Position numbers and translations under genes: made by a program
The notes under the pieces: generated by a model
Seen by the model: the letters and a program-made list of their open reading frames with translations, nothing else
Databases searched by the model: none
Told to the model about the DNA's origin: nothing
Origin: Fictibacillus gelatini DSM 15865
Lineage (GTDB): Bacteria; Bacillota; Bacilli; Bacillales; Fictibacillaceae
Assembly: GCF_000430745.1 (NCBI RefSeq)
Contig: NZ_AUMP01000005.1
Location: 1 to 57,183, forward strand
DNA length: 57,183 bases
Direction: 5' to 3'
Shown: positions 7,074-18,700 of the stretch, in pieces
Layout of the letters: each line of letters begins with the position of its first letter
Numbering within the stretch: position 1 is the stretch's first letter

Positions 7074-9209
7074 ATGAATGGCTTGCAAATGTTGAATTGG
7101 ATTTTGTTTCTTCTTGTAACCGTTTACGCCATTTATTTATTTGCTTATGTCGTAAAAACGCGTTACACCTTCATTAAAATGGGGAAAAAAGTGGAATTTG
7201 ACCATACCGTAAAAGAACGAATAAAAGCAGTTCTTATTAATGTCTTTGGCCAAAAGAAACTGTTGAAAGATAAAAAAAGCGGCGCGATCCATGTCATGTT
7301 TTTCTACGGCTTCATCCTCGTGCAATTTGGCGCCATTGATTTTATTTGGAAAGGACTTGCACCGGGGTCGCATCTTCCGCTCGGGCCATTGTATCCAGGC
7401 TTTACATTTTTTCAAGAAATTGTGACATTCGTCATTTTAGTGGCCGTTGTCTGGGCGTTTTACCGCCGTTATATTGAAAAGCTTGTCCGCTTAAAGCGCG
7501 GGTTTAAATCCGGCCTTGTCCTTTTATTTATTGGCGGGTTGATGCTTTCTGTTTTACTCGGGAATGGAATGGAGATCAATTGGCATCATCTTGAAATGAG
7601 TTGGACGATGCCGATTGCGTCAGGGATCGCCTATTTGTTTCATTGGATGGGAGAAACCCCAACCATCGTTTTATTTTACATTGCCTGGTGGGCGCACCTT
7701 TTATTCTTGTTAACATTCCTTGTTTATGTGCCGCAGTCGAAGCACGCTCACTTGATTGCGGGTCCGGCAAACGTCTGGCTCGGCCGGAAAGATAAAGTAG
7801 GAAAGCTTTCTTCGATTGATTTTGAAGATGAATCACAGGAAGTGTTTGGCGTCGGCAAAATTGAAGATTTCAACCAGAAGCAGTTGGTTGACCTTTATGC
7901 ATGTGTCGAGTGCGGGCGCTGCACGAGCATGTGCCCGGCCAGCGGAACAGGAAAAATGCTCTCGCCGATGGACCTTATTCTTAAGCTTCGTGATCATTTA
8001 ACGGAAAAAGGGGCGGCGGTCACTTCACGAACCCCATGGATGCCGGCATTTGCCTTTACCAATACGAAAGGCAATCAGATCGCTTTCCAGGCTGCCGGAA
8101 AAGGGGCAAAGGAAACAGCTGCAACAACTGATGGCAGCTCTGCTTTCAAATTCGAGTACAACATCGAATTAATCGGCGAGGTGATTACAGAAGAAGAGAT
8201 CTGGGCATGTACGACGTGCCGCAACTGTGAAGACCAGTGTCCGGTCATGAATGAGCATGTGGACAAAATCATCGATATGCGCCGTTACCTCGTTTTAACG
8301 GAAGGAAAGATGGACACTGAGGCGAAACGGGCGATTCAAAGCATTGAAAAACAGGGGAACCCATGGGGGCTCTCCCGCAAAGAACGTGAAAACTGGCGTG
8401 AACTTCGTGACGATGTTGTTGTTCCAACCATAAAAGAAATGGAAAAAGCGGGTGAGGAGTTTGAGTATCTCTTCTGGGTCAGCTCGATGGGCGCTTACGA
8501 TAATCGGAGCCAGAAGATCGCCCTCGCTTTTGCGAAAATCATGAACGAAGCGGGCATTAAGTTCGCCATTCTCGGAAACAAAGAAAAGAACTCGGGAGAT
8601 ACGCCAAGACGAATCGGAAACGAGTTTTTATTCCAGGAAATTTGCAATAAAAACATTGAATTGTTCCAGAAGCATAATGTGAAAAAGATCGTGACGATCG
8701 ATCCGCATGCGTATAACACGTTTAAAAATGAATATCCGGAATTTGGCCTCGAGGCCGAAGTGTACCACCATACTGAGCTGCTTGCCAAATGGATAAAAGA
8801 AGGACGCATCAAGCCGAAGCATGAAGTGAATGAAACGATTACGTATCACGATTCATGCTACCTCGGCCGCTACAACGAAGTGTATGAGCCGCCAAGGGAA
8901 ATTTTAAAAGCGATTCCGGGCGTCAAGCTTGTAGAAATGGACCGCAACCGCCAAAACGGAATGTGCTGCGGCGCCGGTGGAGGCATGATGTGGATGGAGG
9001 AGAAAACAGGACAGCGGGTGAACGTTGCCCGCACCGAGCAGGCACTTGCAGTTCATCCGACGATGATCGGAAGTGGCTGTCCATACTGCCTGACGATGCT
9101 AAGCGATGGAACAAAAGCGAAAGAAGTGGAAGATCAAGTGCAAACATTGGATGTCGTTGAAATACTGGAACGATCGTTGTTTAAGCCGGAGAAAGAACTT
9201 GTTCATTAA
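7074..9209 (+). CDS. fadF: FadF-type membrane iron-sulfur oxidoreductase
   Basis: A 711-residue protein thought to pass electrons from acyl-CoA dehydrogenation to the respiratory chain. The N-terminal 230 residues hold about five or six membrane helices (NarI-like). Two ferredoxin-type 4Fe-4S motifs follow: Cys277/280/283/287 (CVECGRCTSMCP) and Cys379/382/385/389 (CTTCRNCEDQCP). The C-terminal half has heterodisulfide-reductase CCG features: YHDSCYLGRYN, MCCGAGGG at 631-632 and GCPYCLT. The first CCG module is degenerate, with TIDPHAYNTF lacking the usual Cys. aaaggagc places the start at 7074, not at the in-frame ATG at 7041. It has a FadR-like operator. Confidence 0.92.
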   Translation: MNGLQMLNWILFLLVTVYAIYLFAYVVKTRYTFIKMGKKVEFDHTVKERIKAVLINVFGQKKLLKDKKSGAIHVMFFYGFILVQFGAIDFIWKGLAPGSHLPLGPLYPGFTFFQEIVTFVILVAVVWAFYRRYIEKLVRLKRGFKSGLVLLFIGGLMLSVLLGNGMEINWHHLEMSWTMPIASGIAYLFHWMGETPTIVLFYIAWWAHLLFLLTFLVYVPQSKHAHLIAGPANVWLGRKDKVGKLSSIDFEDESQEVFGVGKIEDFNQKQLVDLYACVECGRCTSMCPASGTGKMLSPMDLILKLRDHLTEKGAAVTSRTPWMPAFAFTNTKGNQIAFQAAGKGAKETAATTDGSSAFKFEYNIELIGEVITEEEIWACTTCRNCEDQCPVMNEHVDKIIDMRRYLVLTEGKMDTEAKRAIQSIEKQGNPWGLSRKERENWRELRDDVVVPTIKEMEKAGEEFEYLFWVSSMGAYDNRSQKIALAFAKIMNEAGIKFAILGNKEKNSGDTPRRIGNEFLFQEICNKNIELFQKHNVKKIVTIDPHAYNTFKNEYPEFGLEAEVYHHTELLAKWIKEGRIKPKHEVNETITYHDSCYLGRYNEVYEPPREILKAIPGVKLVEMDRNRQNGMCCGAGGGMMWMEEKTGQRVNVARTEQALAVHPTMIGSGCPYCLTMLSDGTKAKEVEDQVQTLDVVEILERSLFKPEKELVH

Positions 9210-9343
9210 ATGTTGTACTTCAGGAATCGGCAAATGGCTTGATTCCGGTTCACCTCAAATCACTCATACAGCAAAAATAGCGGATAGGATCCTGCTGAAA
9301 AACCAACCATGACAGCAGGACTTTCCGCTGTAGTAAGGGTGAC

Positions 9344-9379
9344 TGAGCGTTCGTTCGACCAAGTTTGAAAACGGTTACG
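9344..9379 (+). promoter_or_regulatory. Candidate cre and TetR sites before mmgA
   Basis: tgaaaacggttacg at 9366-9379 fits the CcpA cre consensus TGWNANCGNTNWCA except at its last base. It lies 28 bases before the mmgA start. The B. subtilis mmg operon is known to be catabolite repressed. Just upstream, tgagcgttcgttcga at 9344-9358 is an imperfect dyad that could be a diverged FadR-type operator. No clear -35/-10 pair was found here. Confidence 0.5.
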
Positions 9380-9406
9380 AGAATGAAAATAGAGGAGGAA
9401 ATGAAA

Positions 9407-10588
9407 ATGGGGAAAACGGTTATTGTCAGCGGAGTGCGTACGCCGATTGGAAAGCTGGGAGGAACCTTAAGTAGTTTAACGGCGTCTGACCTCGGGGGAA
9501 TTGCGATTAAAGAGGCGTTAAATCGGGCGAATGTTGCTCCGGAGGAAGTCGGTGAAGTCATTATGGGCACTGTCCTTCAAGGAGGCCAGGGGCAAATCCC
9601 GTCCCGCCAGGCCGCAAGAAAAGCCGGGCTGCCATGGGAAGTGAAAACGGAAACGATTAACAAAGTGTGTGCATCGGGCTTACGCAGCGTCACTCTAGCC
9701 GACCAGATCATCCGTGCAGGAGATGAAGAAGTGATCGTCACCGGGGGAATGGAATCGATGTCCAACGCGCCGTATCTTTTGCCGAAAGCACGCTGGGGGC
9801 TTCGCATGGGAGATGGCCAGGTGAAAGACTTAATGATTCATGACGGCCTTACATGTTCATTTACCGGTGTGCATATGGGCATTTACGGCAACGATGTTGC
9901 GAAAGAACTGGGAATTTCCCGCGAAAAACAGGATGAATGGGCATTAAGAAGCCACATGCGGGCGATCGCCGCCATGGAAGATGGAACATTTGCCGGGGAA
10001 ATTGTTCCCGTGGAAGTGCCGCAACGGAAAGGTGACCCGATCATCGTCTCTAAGGATGAAGGTCCGAGAAAAGATACGTCTTTCGAAAAACTGGCGGGGC
10101 TCAAACCTGTCTTTTCACCAACCGGAACGATCACGGCAGGCAATGCACCGGGCGTGAATGACGGTGCAGCCGCCCTCGTGTTAATGAGCGAAGAGCGGGC
10201 GGAAAAAGAAGGAAAAGAAGTGCTTGCCACCATTGTAGGGCATGCGGCGATTGCTATGGAGGCGAAAGATTTCCCGAAAACGCCTGGACTTGTCATTCAT
10301 AAGCTGCTAGAGAAAACCGGGAAATCGTTAGATGAAATTGATCGATTTGAAATTAATGAAGCGTTTGCGGCCGTCGCTTTAACAAGCGCTGAACTTGCCG
10401 GGCTTGATTTAGAAAAAGTGAACGTCAACGGCGGCGCGGTGGCATTAGGACACCCGATTGGCGCAAGCGGCGCCCGCATTCTCGTCACACTCATTCATGA
10501 ATTGAAACGGCGCGGCGGAGGGCTTGGCATTGCGTCCATTTGCAGCGGCGGAGGCCAGGGCGATGCCATTTTGATTGAAGTCAAATAA
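9407..10588 (+). CDS. mmgA: Acetyl-CoA acetyltransferase (thiolase)
   Basis: A 393-residue thiolase, identical in length to B. subtilis MmgA. It cleaves or forms acetoacetyl-CoA and related 3-ketoacyl-CoAs. The acylated cysteine is Cys88 (VCASGLRS). The C-terminal active-site blocks GHPIGASG and CSGGGQGDA are intact, as is NEAFA. gaggagg spaced 8 bases selects the ATG at 9407 over the in-frame ATG at 9401. It is the first gene of the acyl-CoA block; mmgB follows after 26 bases. Confidence 0.95.
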   Translation: MGKTVIVSGVRTPIGKLGGTLSSLTASDLGGIAIKEALNRANVAPEEVGEVIMGTVLQGGQGQIPSRQAARKAGLPWEVKTETINKVCASGLRSVTLADQIIRAGDEEVIVTGGMESMSNAPYLLPKARWGLRMGDGQVKDLMIHDGLTCSFTGVHMGIYGNDVAKELGISREKQDEWALRSHMRAIAAMEDGTFAGEIVPVEVPQRKGDPIIVSKDEGPRKDTSFEKLAGLKPVFSPTGTITAGNAPGVNDGAAALVLMSEERAEKEGKEVLATIVGHAAIAMEAKDFPKTPGLVIHKLLEKTGKSLDEIDRFEINEAFAAVALTSAELAGLDLEKVNVNGGAVALGHPIGASGARILVTLIHELKRRGGGLGIASICSGGGQGDAILIEVK

Positions 10589-10614
10589 AAAACGAATATC
10601 TGGGGGAGAAAAAC

Positions 10615-11466
10615 ATGAACATTAAAACGATTATGGTCGCTGGTAGCGGACAAATGGGATCGGGCATTGCCCAGGTTTGCGCCATGGCCAACTACAGCGT
10701 CATTTTACATGATTTAAAAGACGAGTTCGTTGAAAAAGGCATGCAAACGATCACGAAAAATCTTTCACGCCAGGTAGAAAAAGGGCGAATGACGGATCGC
10801 GAAAAAGCTGAAATTTTAAATCGGATCGAGCGGTCGACTGAACTTTCAAACGCTGAAAAAGCTGATCTTGTCATCGAGGCGGTTGTAGAAAATATGGACG
10901 CCAAATCGCAATTGTTTAAAATGCTCGACGAACTTGCGCCGGAGCACACCATTCTGGCAAGCAATACGTCGTCCTTGCCGATTACGGAAATTGCCGCGGT
11001 GACGAAACGTCCGGAAAAAGTAATTGGGATGCACTTCATGAATCCTGTTCCTGTCATGAAGCTCGTTGAAATTATCCGCGGCCTTCAGACGAGCGATGAA
11101 GTCTATGAAACAATCGAAGCCGTTTCAAAGAAATTAAGCAAAGTGCCGGTCGAAGTGAACGATTTCCCTGGCTTTATCTCTAATCGCATTTTAATGCCGA
11201 TGATCAACGAGGCTATTTATGCCGTCTATGAAGGGGTGGCGACGCCTGAAGCGATCGATGAAATCATGAAGCTCGGAATGAATCATCCGATGGGGCCTCT
11301 TACGCTCGCCGACTTCATTGGTTTGGATACATGTCTGTACATTATGGAAGTGCTTCACGAAGGGTTCGGTGACGATAAATACCGCCCATGCCCACTCTTG
11401 CGCAAATATGTAAAAGCCGGTTGGCTCGGAAGGAAATCCGGAAGAGGGTTTTACAGCTACAACTAG
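10615..11466 (+). CDS. mmgB: 3-hydroxybutyryl-CoA dehydrogenase
   Basis: A 283-residue NAD-dependent 3-hydroxyacyl-CoA dehydrogenase. The Rossmann nucleotide-binding loop is GSGQMGSG near the N-terminus. [15 protein letters not shown] carries the catalytic His, and [15 protein letters not shown] precedes the C-terminal dimerisation domain ([13 protein letters not shown]). It works with MmgA on C4 acyl-CoAs. A 359-base gap that holds a repeat array separates it from the next gene, although the transcription direction does not change. Confidence 0.95.
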   Translation: MNIKTIMVAGSGQMGSGIAQVCAMANYSVILHDLKDEFVEKGMQTITKNLSRQVEKGRMTDREKAEILNRIERSTELSNAEKADLVIEAVVENMDAKSQLFKMLDELAPEHTILASNTSSLPITEIAAVTKRPEKVIGMHFMNPVPVMKLVEIIRGLQTSDEVYETIEAVSKKLSKVPVEVNDFPGFISNRILMPMINEAIYAVYEGVATPEAIDEIMKLGMNHPMGPLTLADFIGLDTCLYIMEVLHEGFGDDKYRPCPLLRKYVKAGWLGRKSGRGFYSYN

Positions 11467-11523
11467 TGCCTTTTAAAAAAACGAGCCAAACTTCTCGCAA
11501 TTGGCACTGATTCTATCATTTTC

Positions 11524-11694
11524 GATAATAAAACGATGACTTCAGACAATAAAATGTTGAAATCCGACAATAAGTGGCTTCAATCGGCTAATAAAACAAG
11601 TAATATTTAGACGTTTTGTATCTTTATTGTCCGAAAGGCAAAATTTATTGTCCAAAATCAAGGAGTTATTATCCGAAAATTAAAGTTTATTGTC
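11524..11694. repeat. 21-bp periodic dyad array A (GACAATAA motif)
   Basis: The mmgB-acyl-CoA dehydrogenase gap (11467-11825) has no gene. Four motifs GATAATAA, GACAATAA, GACAATAA and GCTAATAA start at 11524, 11545, 11566 and 11587, exactly 21 bp apart. Four reverse-complement motifs TTATTGTC (one TTATTATC) start at 11624, 11645, 11666 and 11687, again exactly 21 bp apart. The two halves are symmetric about position 11609. The spacer bases between motifs are not conserved. Transcribed as part of the operon, the RNA could fold into a long interrupted hairpin. The function is unknown. Confidence 0.9.
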
Positions 11695-11825
11695 CGAGGA
11701 CCAGATAATTTGAACGGTTCCAGACGTTTTTCCTGATCTGGCTTTCCTTCAAAACGAATAGGCCTGCTGCTGTGTTTAAAACCATTTCCCTGGAGGGGCA
11801 CCAGTACAAAGGAGATTGATGAGCG

Positions 11826-12968
11826 ATGAACCTCACCTTTACCGAAGAGCAGTTGATGATGCAGAAAATGGTGCGGGATTTTGCGCAAAAAGAAATTGCG
11901 CCGTATGTAGAAAAAATGGATGAAACCGACCAGTTTCCGCGTGAGATCATTGATAAAATGGCGGATCTTGGCTTGCTTGGAATTCCGATTCCTGAAGAGT
12001 ATGGTGGAGCGGGAATGGACTTTATTTCTTACATTATTGCCATCCATGAATTGTCGAAAGTAAGTGCGACGATTGGCGTCATTTTATCCGTTCATACGAG
12101 TGTCGGAACAAACCCGATTCTTTATTTTGGAACGGAAGAACAAAAACAAAAATACATTCCGAAGCTTGCAAGCGGCGAGTTTCTTGGCGCATTCGGATTG
12201 ACCGAACCGGGATCGGGTTCTGATGCCGCAAGTTTAAAAATGAAGGCCGTTAAAAAAGGAGACCGCTATCTTATAAACGGATCAAAAATTTTCATCACAA
12301 ACGCGGGAGAAGCCGACACGTACATCGTTTTTGCTTCCACCGACCCGGATGCCGGCAGCCGCGGGATTTCCGCATTCATCGTTGAAAAGGATACGCCGGG
12401 TTTTTCCGTCGGCAAAAAGGAGAAGAAAATGGGGCTGAACGGCTCCAATACGAGCGAGTTGATTTTTGACAATGCTGAAGTGCCGGCGGAGAATTTGCTC
12501 GGGAATGAAGGATGCGGCTTTAAAATCGCGATGAGCAACCTCGATGTGGGAAGGATTGGGATTGCGGCACAGTCGCTCGGCATTGCTGAAGCGGGCCTTG
12601 AGTATTCGCGTAATTATGCAAAAGACCGCAAGCAATTCGGAAAACCGATCGGTGCCCAGCAAGGAATTGCGTTTAAACTCGCGGATATGGCGACAAAGGT
12701 CGAAGCGGCAAAACTATTAACATACCGTGCGGCCAACCTTCGCGCACTCCATTTGCCGTGCAAGAAAGAAGCGTCGATGGCAAAGCTGTTTGCCTCAAAG
12801 GCGGCAATGGAAGTCGCGACGGATGCCATTCAAGTTCATGGAGGGTACGGGTATACGAAAGATTATCCGGTAGAGAGGCTCTTCCGCGATGCGAAAGTTT
12901 GTGAAATCTATGAAGGCACAAGCGAGATTCAAAGAATCGTCATTAGCAAGCAACTATTAGGCGAATAA
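11826..12968 (+). CDS. Acyl-CoA dehydrogenase (first copy)
   Basis: A 380-residue FAD-dependent acyl-CoA dehydrogenase of the short-chain/butyryl type. The FAD/substrate motif [12 protein letters not shown] and [13 protein letters not shown] are present. The catalytic base is Glu363 in [10 protein letters not shown]. It oxidises acyl-CoA to trans-2-enoyl-CoA and passes electrons to ETF, then probably to FadF. aaaggaga lies 11 bases before the ATG. Only 13 bases separate it from a second, similar dehydrogenase. B. subtilis AcdA/FadE and MmgC are the closest described counterparts, but the specificity cannot be told here. Confidence 0.93.
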   Translation: MNLTFTEEQLMMQKMVRDFAQKEIAPYVEKMDETDQFPREIIDKMADLGLLGIPIPEEYGGAGMDFISYIIAIHELSKVSATIGVILSVHTSVGTNPILYFGTEEQKQKYIPKLASGEFLGAFGLTEPGSGSDAASLKMKAVKKGDRYLINGSKIFITNAGEADTYIVFASTDPDAGSRGISAFIVEKDTPGFSVGKKEKKMGLNGSNTSELIFDNAEVPAENLLGNEGCGFKIAMSNLDVGRIGIAAQSLGIAEAGLEYSRNYAKDRKQFGKPIGAQQGIAFKLADMATKVEAAKLLTYRAANLRALHLPCKKEASMAKLFASKAAMEVATDAIQVHGGYGYTKDYPVERLFRDAKVCEIYEGTSEIQRIVISKQLLGE

Positions 12969-12981
12969 AGGAGAGAAAACC

Positions 12982-14124
12982 ATGCAATTTCAATTATCAG
13001 ATGAACATGAAATGATCCGAAAAATGGTCCGTGATTTCGCAAAAAATGAAGTCGAACCGACAGCGGCGGAGAGGGATGAAGAGGAACGATTTGACCGCTC
13101 GCTTTTCGACAAGATGGGAGAGCTCGGTCTTGCGGGCATTCCGTGGCCAGAGGAGTATGGCGGCATCGGCGGGGATTACTTAATGTACGTTATCGCAGTA
13201 GAAGAACTTTCCCGCGTCTGCGCTTCAACAGGGGTTACGTTATCCGCGCATACATCACTTGCTGGCTGGCCGATCTATAAATTTGGCACGGAAGAACAAA
13301 AGCAAAAATTTCTCCGTCCGATGGCCGAAGGAAAGAAGCTCGGCGCTTACGGCTTGACGGAACCGGGCTCAGGATCTGACGCTTCCAATATGAAAACGAC
13401 GGCAAGAAAAGAAGGCGACCATTATATTTTAAATGGCTCGAAAATATTCATTACTAACGCTGGAGATGCGGAAATTTACGTCGTTTTTGCAAGGACGGAT
13501 ATTGAAGCCGGCCATCGCGGGGTATCTGCCTTTATCGTTGAAAAAGGAACGCCAGGGTTTTCATTCGGCAAAAAGGAGAAAAAGCTCGGCATCCGTTCTT
13601 CACTAACACTTGAAATTATTTTTGAAGATTGCAAGATTCCGGCTGAAAATCTTCTAGGAAAAGAAGGAGAAGGGTTCAAAATCGCGATGATGACGCTCGA
13701 TGGCGGACGGAACGGAATTGCTGCCCAGGCGGTCGGGATCGCTCAAGGGGCGCTTGATGCTGCAGTCGGCTACGCGAAAGAGCGGAAGCAATTCGGCAAA
13801 CCGATCGGGGCGAATCAAGGAATTGCCTTTAAGATCGCGGACATGGCGACAAAAGTCGAAGCCGCAAGACTCTTAACCTATCAAGCGGCCTGGAGGGAAT
13901 CAGAAGGCCTCCCTTACGGAAAAGAGTCGGCAATGTCGAAGCTGTATGCCGGAGATATCGCAATGGAAGTGACAACAGATGCGGTTCAAGTGTTCGGCGG
14001 CTATGGCTATACGAAAGATTATCCGGTTGAACGCTACATGCGCGATGCAAAAATTACGCAAATTTACGAAGGAACACAGGAAATCCAGCGGCTTGTCATT
14101 TCAAAAATGTTATTGAAAGATTAA
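12982..14124 (+). CDS. Acyl-CoA dehydrogenase (second copy)
   Basis: Also 380 residues and clearly a paralogue of the preceding gene: same length, same [12 protein letters not shown] and [11 protein letters not shown] blocks, and the same catalytic Glu363 in [10 protein letters not shown]. The N-terminal half differs most ([14 protein letters not shown]). A tandem pair suggests different chain lengths or branched substrates such as isobutyryl-CoA, which would fit the downstream icmF. Ribosome-binding site ggagaga; meaB starts 34 bases after its stop. Confidence 0.93.
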   Translation: MQFQLSDEHEMIRKMVRDFAKNEVEPTAAERDEEERFDRSLFDKMGELGLAGIPWPEEYGGIGGDYLMYVIAVEELSRVCASTGVTLSAHTSLAGWPIYKFGTEEQKQKFLRPMAEGKKLGAYGLTEPGSGSDASNMKTTARKEGDHYILNGSKIFITNAGDAEIYVVFARTDIEAGHRGVSAFIVEKGTPGFSFGKKEKKLGIRSSLTLEIIFEDCKIPAENLLGKEGEGFKIAMMTLDGGRNGIAAQAVGIAQGALDAAVGYAKERKQFGKPIGANQGIAFKIADMATKVEAARLLTYQAAWRESEGLPYGKESAMSKLYAGDIAMEVTTDAVQVFGGYGYTKDYPVERYMRDAKITQIYEGTQEIQRLVISKMLLKD

Positions 14125-14158
14125 CAGCTGGTTGTAATAACATTGACAGGAGGACGTT

Positions 14159-15115
14159 ATGCACGAACTCGCCGAGCGCATTCATTATAAAGACGAACGT
14201 GCACTGGCACGCGCCATTTCTTATGTCGAAAATGACCATCCCGATAAGCTAAAACTGCTTACGGATATCCATTCATTGCAAAAAAAGGCCCACTTTATTG
14301 GCTTAACCGGTTCGCCGGGTGCGGGCAAAAGTTCACTCGTCAATCGTTTGATTACCCATTTGCGGAAACAACAGCTTACAGTTGGCGTCGTCGCCGTTGA
14401 CCCGACAAGTCCGTTTAGCGGCGGGGCGATATTGGGGGATCGTGTACGAATGAGCGGGCATTTTACCGATTCAGGAGTCTTTATTCGAAGCATGGGAACG
14501 AGAGGGAGCCTAGGCGGTTTAGCCCGGACAACGAAAGAGACGGTTCGCTTAATGGATGCGTACGGTTTTGACGTCATTTTGATCGAGACGGTTGGCGTCG
14601 GGCAGTCCGAGCTCGATATTATGAAAATCGCCGATACGATAGCGGTTGTTCTGAATCCGGGCAGCGGTGACGTCGTCCAGGTTTTTAAAGCGGGAATTAT
14701 GGAAATTGCTGATTTGTTCGTCATTAATAAAGCGGATTTGCCGGGTGTTCCGAAATTGATGGGGGAACTTCACTCGATGCTCGATTTGGTGAAACATGAC
14801 GCTCCCTACCGTCCGCCGATTGTAAAAACGATATCCGTTCAAAATAAAGGGCTGGATGAACTGTGGGATCGATTAAAGGAGCATCGGCATTATCTCGAAA
14901 GGAGCGGGGAAGGCGAGTCACGCCGGCTTCGTTCCCTTGAGCATGAAGTGATCGAAGTTGTTCATCATGAACTGATGAAAGAAGTGTGGGAACAGGAAGA
15001 GCGAAATGGTTTCCCGTGGCTTAGAGAAGTGCAGGCGGGAGAAATGGATCCATATACGGCGGCTCAAACGATACTGAACAGATGGCGTAAAAACCTGATA
15101 GGAAAAGAGGGATAA
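14159..15115 (+). CDS. meaB: MeaB/ArgK-type GTPase chaperone of cobalamin mutases
   Basis: A 318-residue G3E-family GTPase that guards AdoCbl-dependent acyl-CoA mutases, editing cofactor loading and protecting against inactivation. The P-loop is GSPGAGKS at 51-58. VDPTSPFSGGAILGDRVRMS and the G3-region ETVGVGQSE are intact, and NKADLPG is the guanine-specificity motif. Start ATG with aggaggac. It lies two genes before icmF, whose product already contains its own G domain, so a free MeaB suggests a second mutase elsewhere or an overlapping role. Confidence 0.93.
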   Translation: MHELAERIHYKDERALARAISYVENDHPDKLKLLTDIHSLQKKAHFIGLTGSPGAGKSSLVNRLITHLRKQQLTVGVVAVDPTSPFSGGAILGDRVRMSGHFTDSGVFIRSMGTRGSLGGLARTTKETVRLMDAYGFDVILIETVGVGQSELDIMKIADTIAVVLNPGSGDVVQVFKAGIMEIADLFVINKADLPGVPKLMGELHSMLDLVKHDAPYRPPIVKTISVQNKGLDELWDRLKEHRHYLERSGEGESRRLRSLEHEVIEVVHHELMKEVWEQEERNGFPWLREVQAGEMDPYTAAQTILNRWRKNLIGKEG

Positions 15116-15117
15116 CG

Positions 15118-15735
15118 TTGGGGAGAAAGGAAGTTCCGTCGCTCGTTAAAGATGAAAAACTTATCCAGAAGCGCCGCGAAGAAATGGTGAAAGCAGCTGT
15201 CACACTTTTTAAGAAAAACGGCTATCACCGGACAACAACGCGGGAAATAGCGAAAGCTTCTGGATTCAGCATCGGAACACTTTACGAGTATATTCGGACA
15301 AAAGAAGATATTTTATATTTAGTCTGTGACAGCATTTATGACGGAGTCCGCGAGCGCCTTCAGGAAAGCCTGCGCGGCGAAGAAGGCGGTTTGGTCGGCA
15401 TCAAGCGGGCGATCGCCGCTTACTTTAAAGTTGTTGATGATATGCAGGATGAAGTGCTTGTCATGTATCAGGAGGCAAAGTCATTGTCGAAAGAAGCCCT
15501 TCCCTACGTGTTGAAGAAAGAATTAGAAATGACAGGCATTTTCGAAGACCTGTTAATGCAGGCGGCCAGAGGGGGAGAACTGAACCTGGCCCCGGATGAA
15601 ATTCCGCTCGTTGCCCATAACATTTTAATTCATGGCCAAATGTGGACGTTCCGCCGCTGGATCTTGCAAAAAATGTACACGTTAGAGGAATATACGAAAA
15701 AGCAAACGGATTTGTTGCTGAAAGGTGTGCTTTGA
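15118..15735 (+). CDS. TetR-family transcriptional regulator
   Basis: 205 residues. The N-terminal DNA-binding domain is typical of TetR: MVKAAVTLFKKNGYHRTTTR, EIAKASGFSIGTLYEYIRTK. The helical C-terminal ligand domain resembles those of FadR-like regulators that sense acyl-CoA. The start is TTG at 15118, 8 bases after aagagg and two bases after the meaB stop, so it is coupled to meaB. Its place between meaB and icmF suggests that it controls this block and perhaps the palindrome at fadF. The ligand is not known. Confidence 0.85.
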   Translation: MGRKEVPSLVKDEKLIQKRREEMVKAAVTLFKKNGYHRTTTREIAKASGFSIGTLYEYIRTKEDILYLVCDSIYDGVRERLQESLRGEEGGLVGIKRAIAAYFKVVDDMQDEVLVMYQEAKSLSKEALPYVLKKELEMTGIFEDLLMQAARGGELNLAPDEIPLVAHNILIHGQMWTFRRWILQKMYTLEEYTKKQTDLLLKGVL

Positions 15736-15773
15736 ACAATCGATAACAACCTTATGAAAGAGGAGGTTTCAAG

Positions 15774-18700
15774 ATGAGTCAACAAGAAGTGTACCGCCCA
15801 AAATATCCTGTCCGGTTTGTCACAGCTTCAAGCCTATTCGATGGACATGATGCATCGATCAATATTATGAGGCGAATTCTTCAATCAAGTGGAGCAGAAG
15901 TCATTCATCTCGGCCATAACCGGTCGGTCGATGAAGTCGTTAACGCCGCCATACAAGAAGATGTCCAGGGAATTGCGATTTCTTCTTACCAGGGCGGACA
16001 CGTCGAATATTTTAAATACATGATTGATCTTTTAAAAGAACGTGGAGCCGGTCATATTAAAGTATTTGGCGGGGGCGGCGGTGTCATTATTCCGCCGGAA
16101 ATTAAAGAGCTGCATGAATATGGTGTTTCATGGATTTTTTCACCGGAAGACGGACGGAAAATGGGGCTTCAAGGCATGATCAACAAGATGCTTGAATTGT
16201 GCGATTTTCCGACAGTGACGAAGCTGACGGATGAAGTGGAGAGATTGCCGTCCCGTGATTCGCAGGCGGTCGCGCGATTGATTACCGTAGCTGAGAACAA
16301 GGTACTTGCGGAGAAAGAAATTGCGGCAACAGCTGAAACCGTTTTAGAAGAAGTGAGAAGCCTTGAGCAGCAGGTCCCGGTGTTGGGGATTACAGGAACA
16401 GGCGGTGCGGGAAAAAGCTCGCTTACCGATGAGCTCGTCCGCCGGTTTGTCAATGAATTTGAAGACAAAACCGTTGCCATCCTTTCGATCGATCCGACAA
16501 AACAAAAAACAGGCGGCGCATTGCTTGGCGACCGGATCCGGATGAATGCCATATACAACAAGAGAGTGTACATGAGAAGCTTAGCAACCCGCGGCTCAAG
16601 ATCTGAGCTTTCTTCTTCCATTAAAGAAGCGATTGCGGTTGTCAAGGCGGCTGGCTTTGACCTTGTCATCGTTGAAACGAGCGGCATTGGCCAGGGCGAT
16701 GCAAGCATCGTCGATGTTTCTGATGTAACGATGTATGTCATGACGAGCGAGTTTGGGGCGCCGTCACAGCTTGAAAAAATCGACATGATTGATTACGCAG
16801 ACCTTATCGCGATTAATAAATTTGAACGGAAAGGTTCCGAAGACGCTTTAAGAGACGTGAAAAAGCAATATCAGCGGTCGCGCGGGTGGTTCGACAAAGA
16901 TTTAGACGAAATGCCGGTATATGGCACGATCGCAAGCCAGTTCAACGATGCAGGGACGAACATACTTTTCCATGCGTTAATCGAAACGATTGAAAAGAAA
17001 TGCGGCACAAATTGGGGTGCTGGAAGCGAAGCAAAAGAGTATGTTGCGAAGAAAAATGTCATCATTCCCGGAAACCGTGTCCAATATTTAAATGAAATTG
17101 TCGATACCGTGAGAAACTATCATAAAACGATTGATGAACAAGTGAAGCTTGCCAGAAAAAGCTATCAGCTAAACGGCGCATTGGAAACTTTAAAAGAGCT
17201 GGGAGATCCGACAGAAATAACGATGGAGAACCTTCAAAAAGCGAAGGAACAAATGGAGGAAAAGCTGCTTCCGGAAGCGAAAAAAGCGCTTGAAAATTGG
17301 CCGAAGCTCAAAGAAAAATATAGCGGCAAAGAATTCGTCACGAAAGTGCGCGATAAAGAAATCGTAACGGAATTAACGACGAAAAGCCTCTCCGGGCTCG
17401 ATATCCCGAAAGTCGCTCTTCCGAAATATGAAGACTGGGGGGAAATTTTAAAATGGATCATGAAAGAAAATGTTCCCGGTTCTTTTCCTTACACAGCTGG
17501 CGTATTTCCGTTTAAACGGAAAGGGGAGGACCCGAAGCGCCAGTTCGCCGGAGAAGGAACCCCGGAACGGACGAACCGCCGCTTTCATTACCTTTCCAAG
17601 GACGATGAGGCAAAGCGGTTAAGTACGGCATTTGACTCGGTGACGCTCTACGGAGAGGATCCCGATTACCGTCCGGACATTTACGGAAAAGTGGGCGAGA
17701 GCGGTGTCAGTGTGTGCACATTGGACGACATGAAAAAGCTGTATGCCGGATTTGACTTAATCGCCCCAAGCACGTCGGTTTCAATGACGATCAATGGACC
17801 GGCCCCGATCATTCTGGCGATGTTTATGAATACCGCGATTGACCAGCAAGTTCAAAAATTCGAGGAAAAACATGGGCGGAAGCCGAATCGCGAAGAGTTA
17901 GATGAAATTAAAGCGTTTACATTGTCTTCTGTCCGTGGAACGGTTCAAGCGGATATTTTAAAAGAAGACCAGGGGCAAAACACATGCATTTTCTCGACCG
18001 AATTTGCCCTCAGGATGATGGGGGACATTCAGCAATATTTTATCGACCACAACGTGCGCAATTACTATTCCGTGTCGATCTCGGGTTATCATATTGCCGA
18101 AGCAGGCGCAAATCCGATTACACAGCTTGCGTTTACGCTGGCAAACGGTTTGACCTATGTTGAATATTATTTAAGCCGCGGCATGCATATCGATGATTTT
18201 GCCCCGAACTTGTCATTCTTTTTCAGCAATGGGCTTGATCCGGAATATTCGGTCATCGGCCGTGTGGCAAGGCGCATCTGGGCAACAGTCATGAGGAACA
18301 AATACGGGGCGAACGAACGAAGCCAGAAGCTGAAATATCATATTCAAACATCGGGCCGTTCCTTGCACGCCCAGGAAATCGATTTTAACGATATCCGCAC
18401 GACTTTGCAGGCGTTAATGGCGTTATATGATAACTGCAATTCGTTGCATACAAACTCATATGATGAAGCGATTACGACACCGACGGAAGAGTCCGTAAGA
18501 CGCGCGATGGCCATTCAGTTGATTATTACGAAAGAGCTCGGCCTCGCCAAAAATGAAAACTCATTGCAAGGTTCATTCATCATTGAAGAATTAACCGATC
18601 TTGTCGAAGAAGCCGTCCTTCAGGAATTTGAACGGTTAAACGCAAGGGGCGGTGTGCTCGGCTCGATGGAAACACAATATCAGCGCGGCAAAATTCAGGA

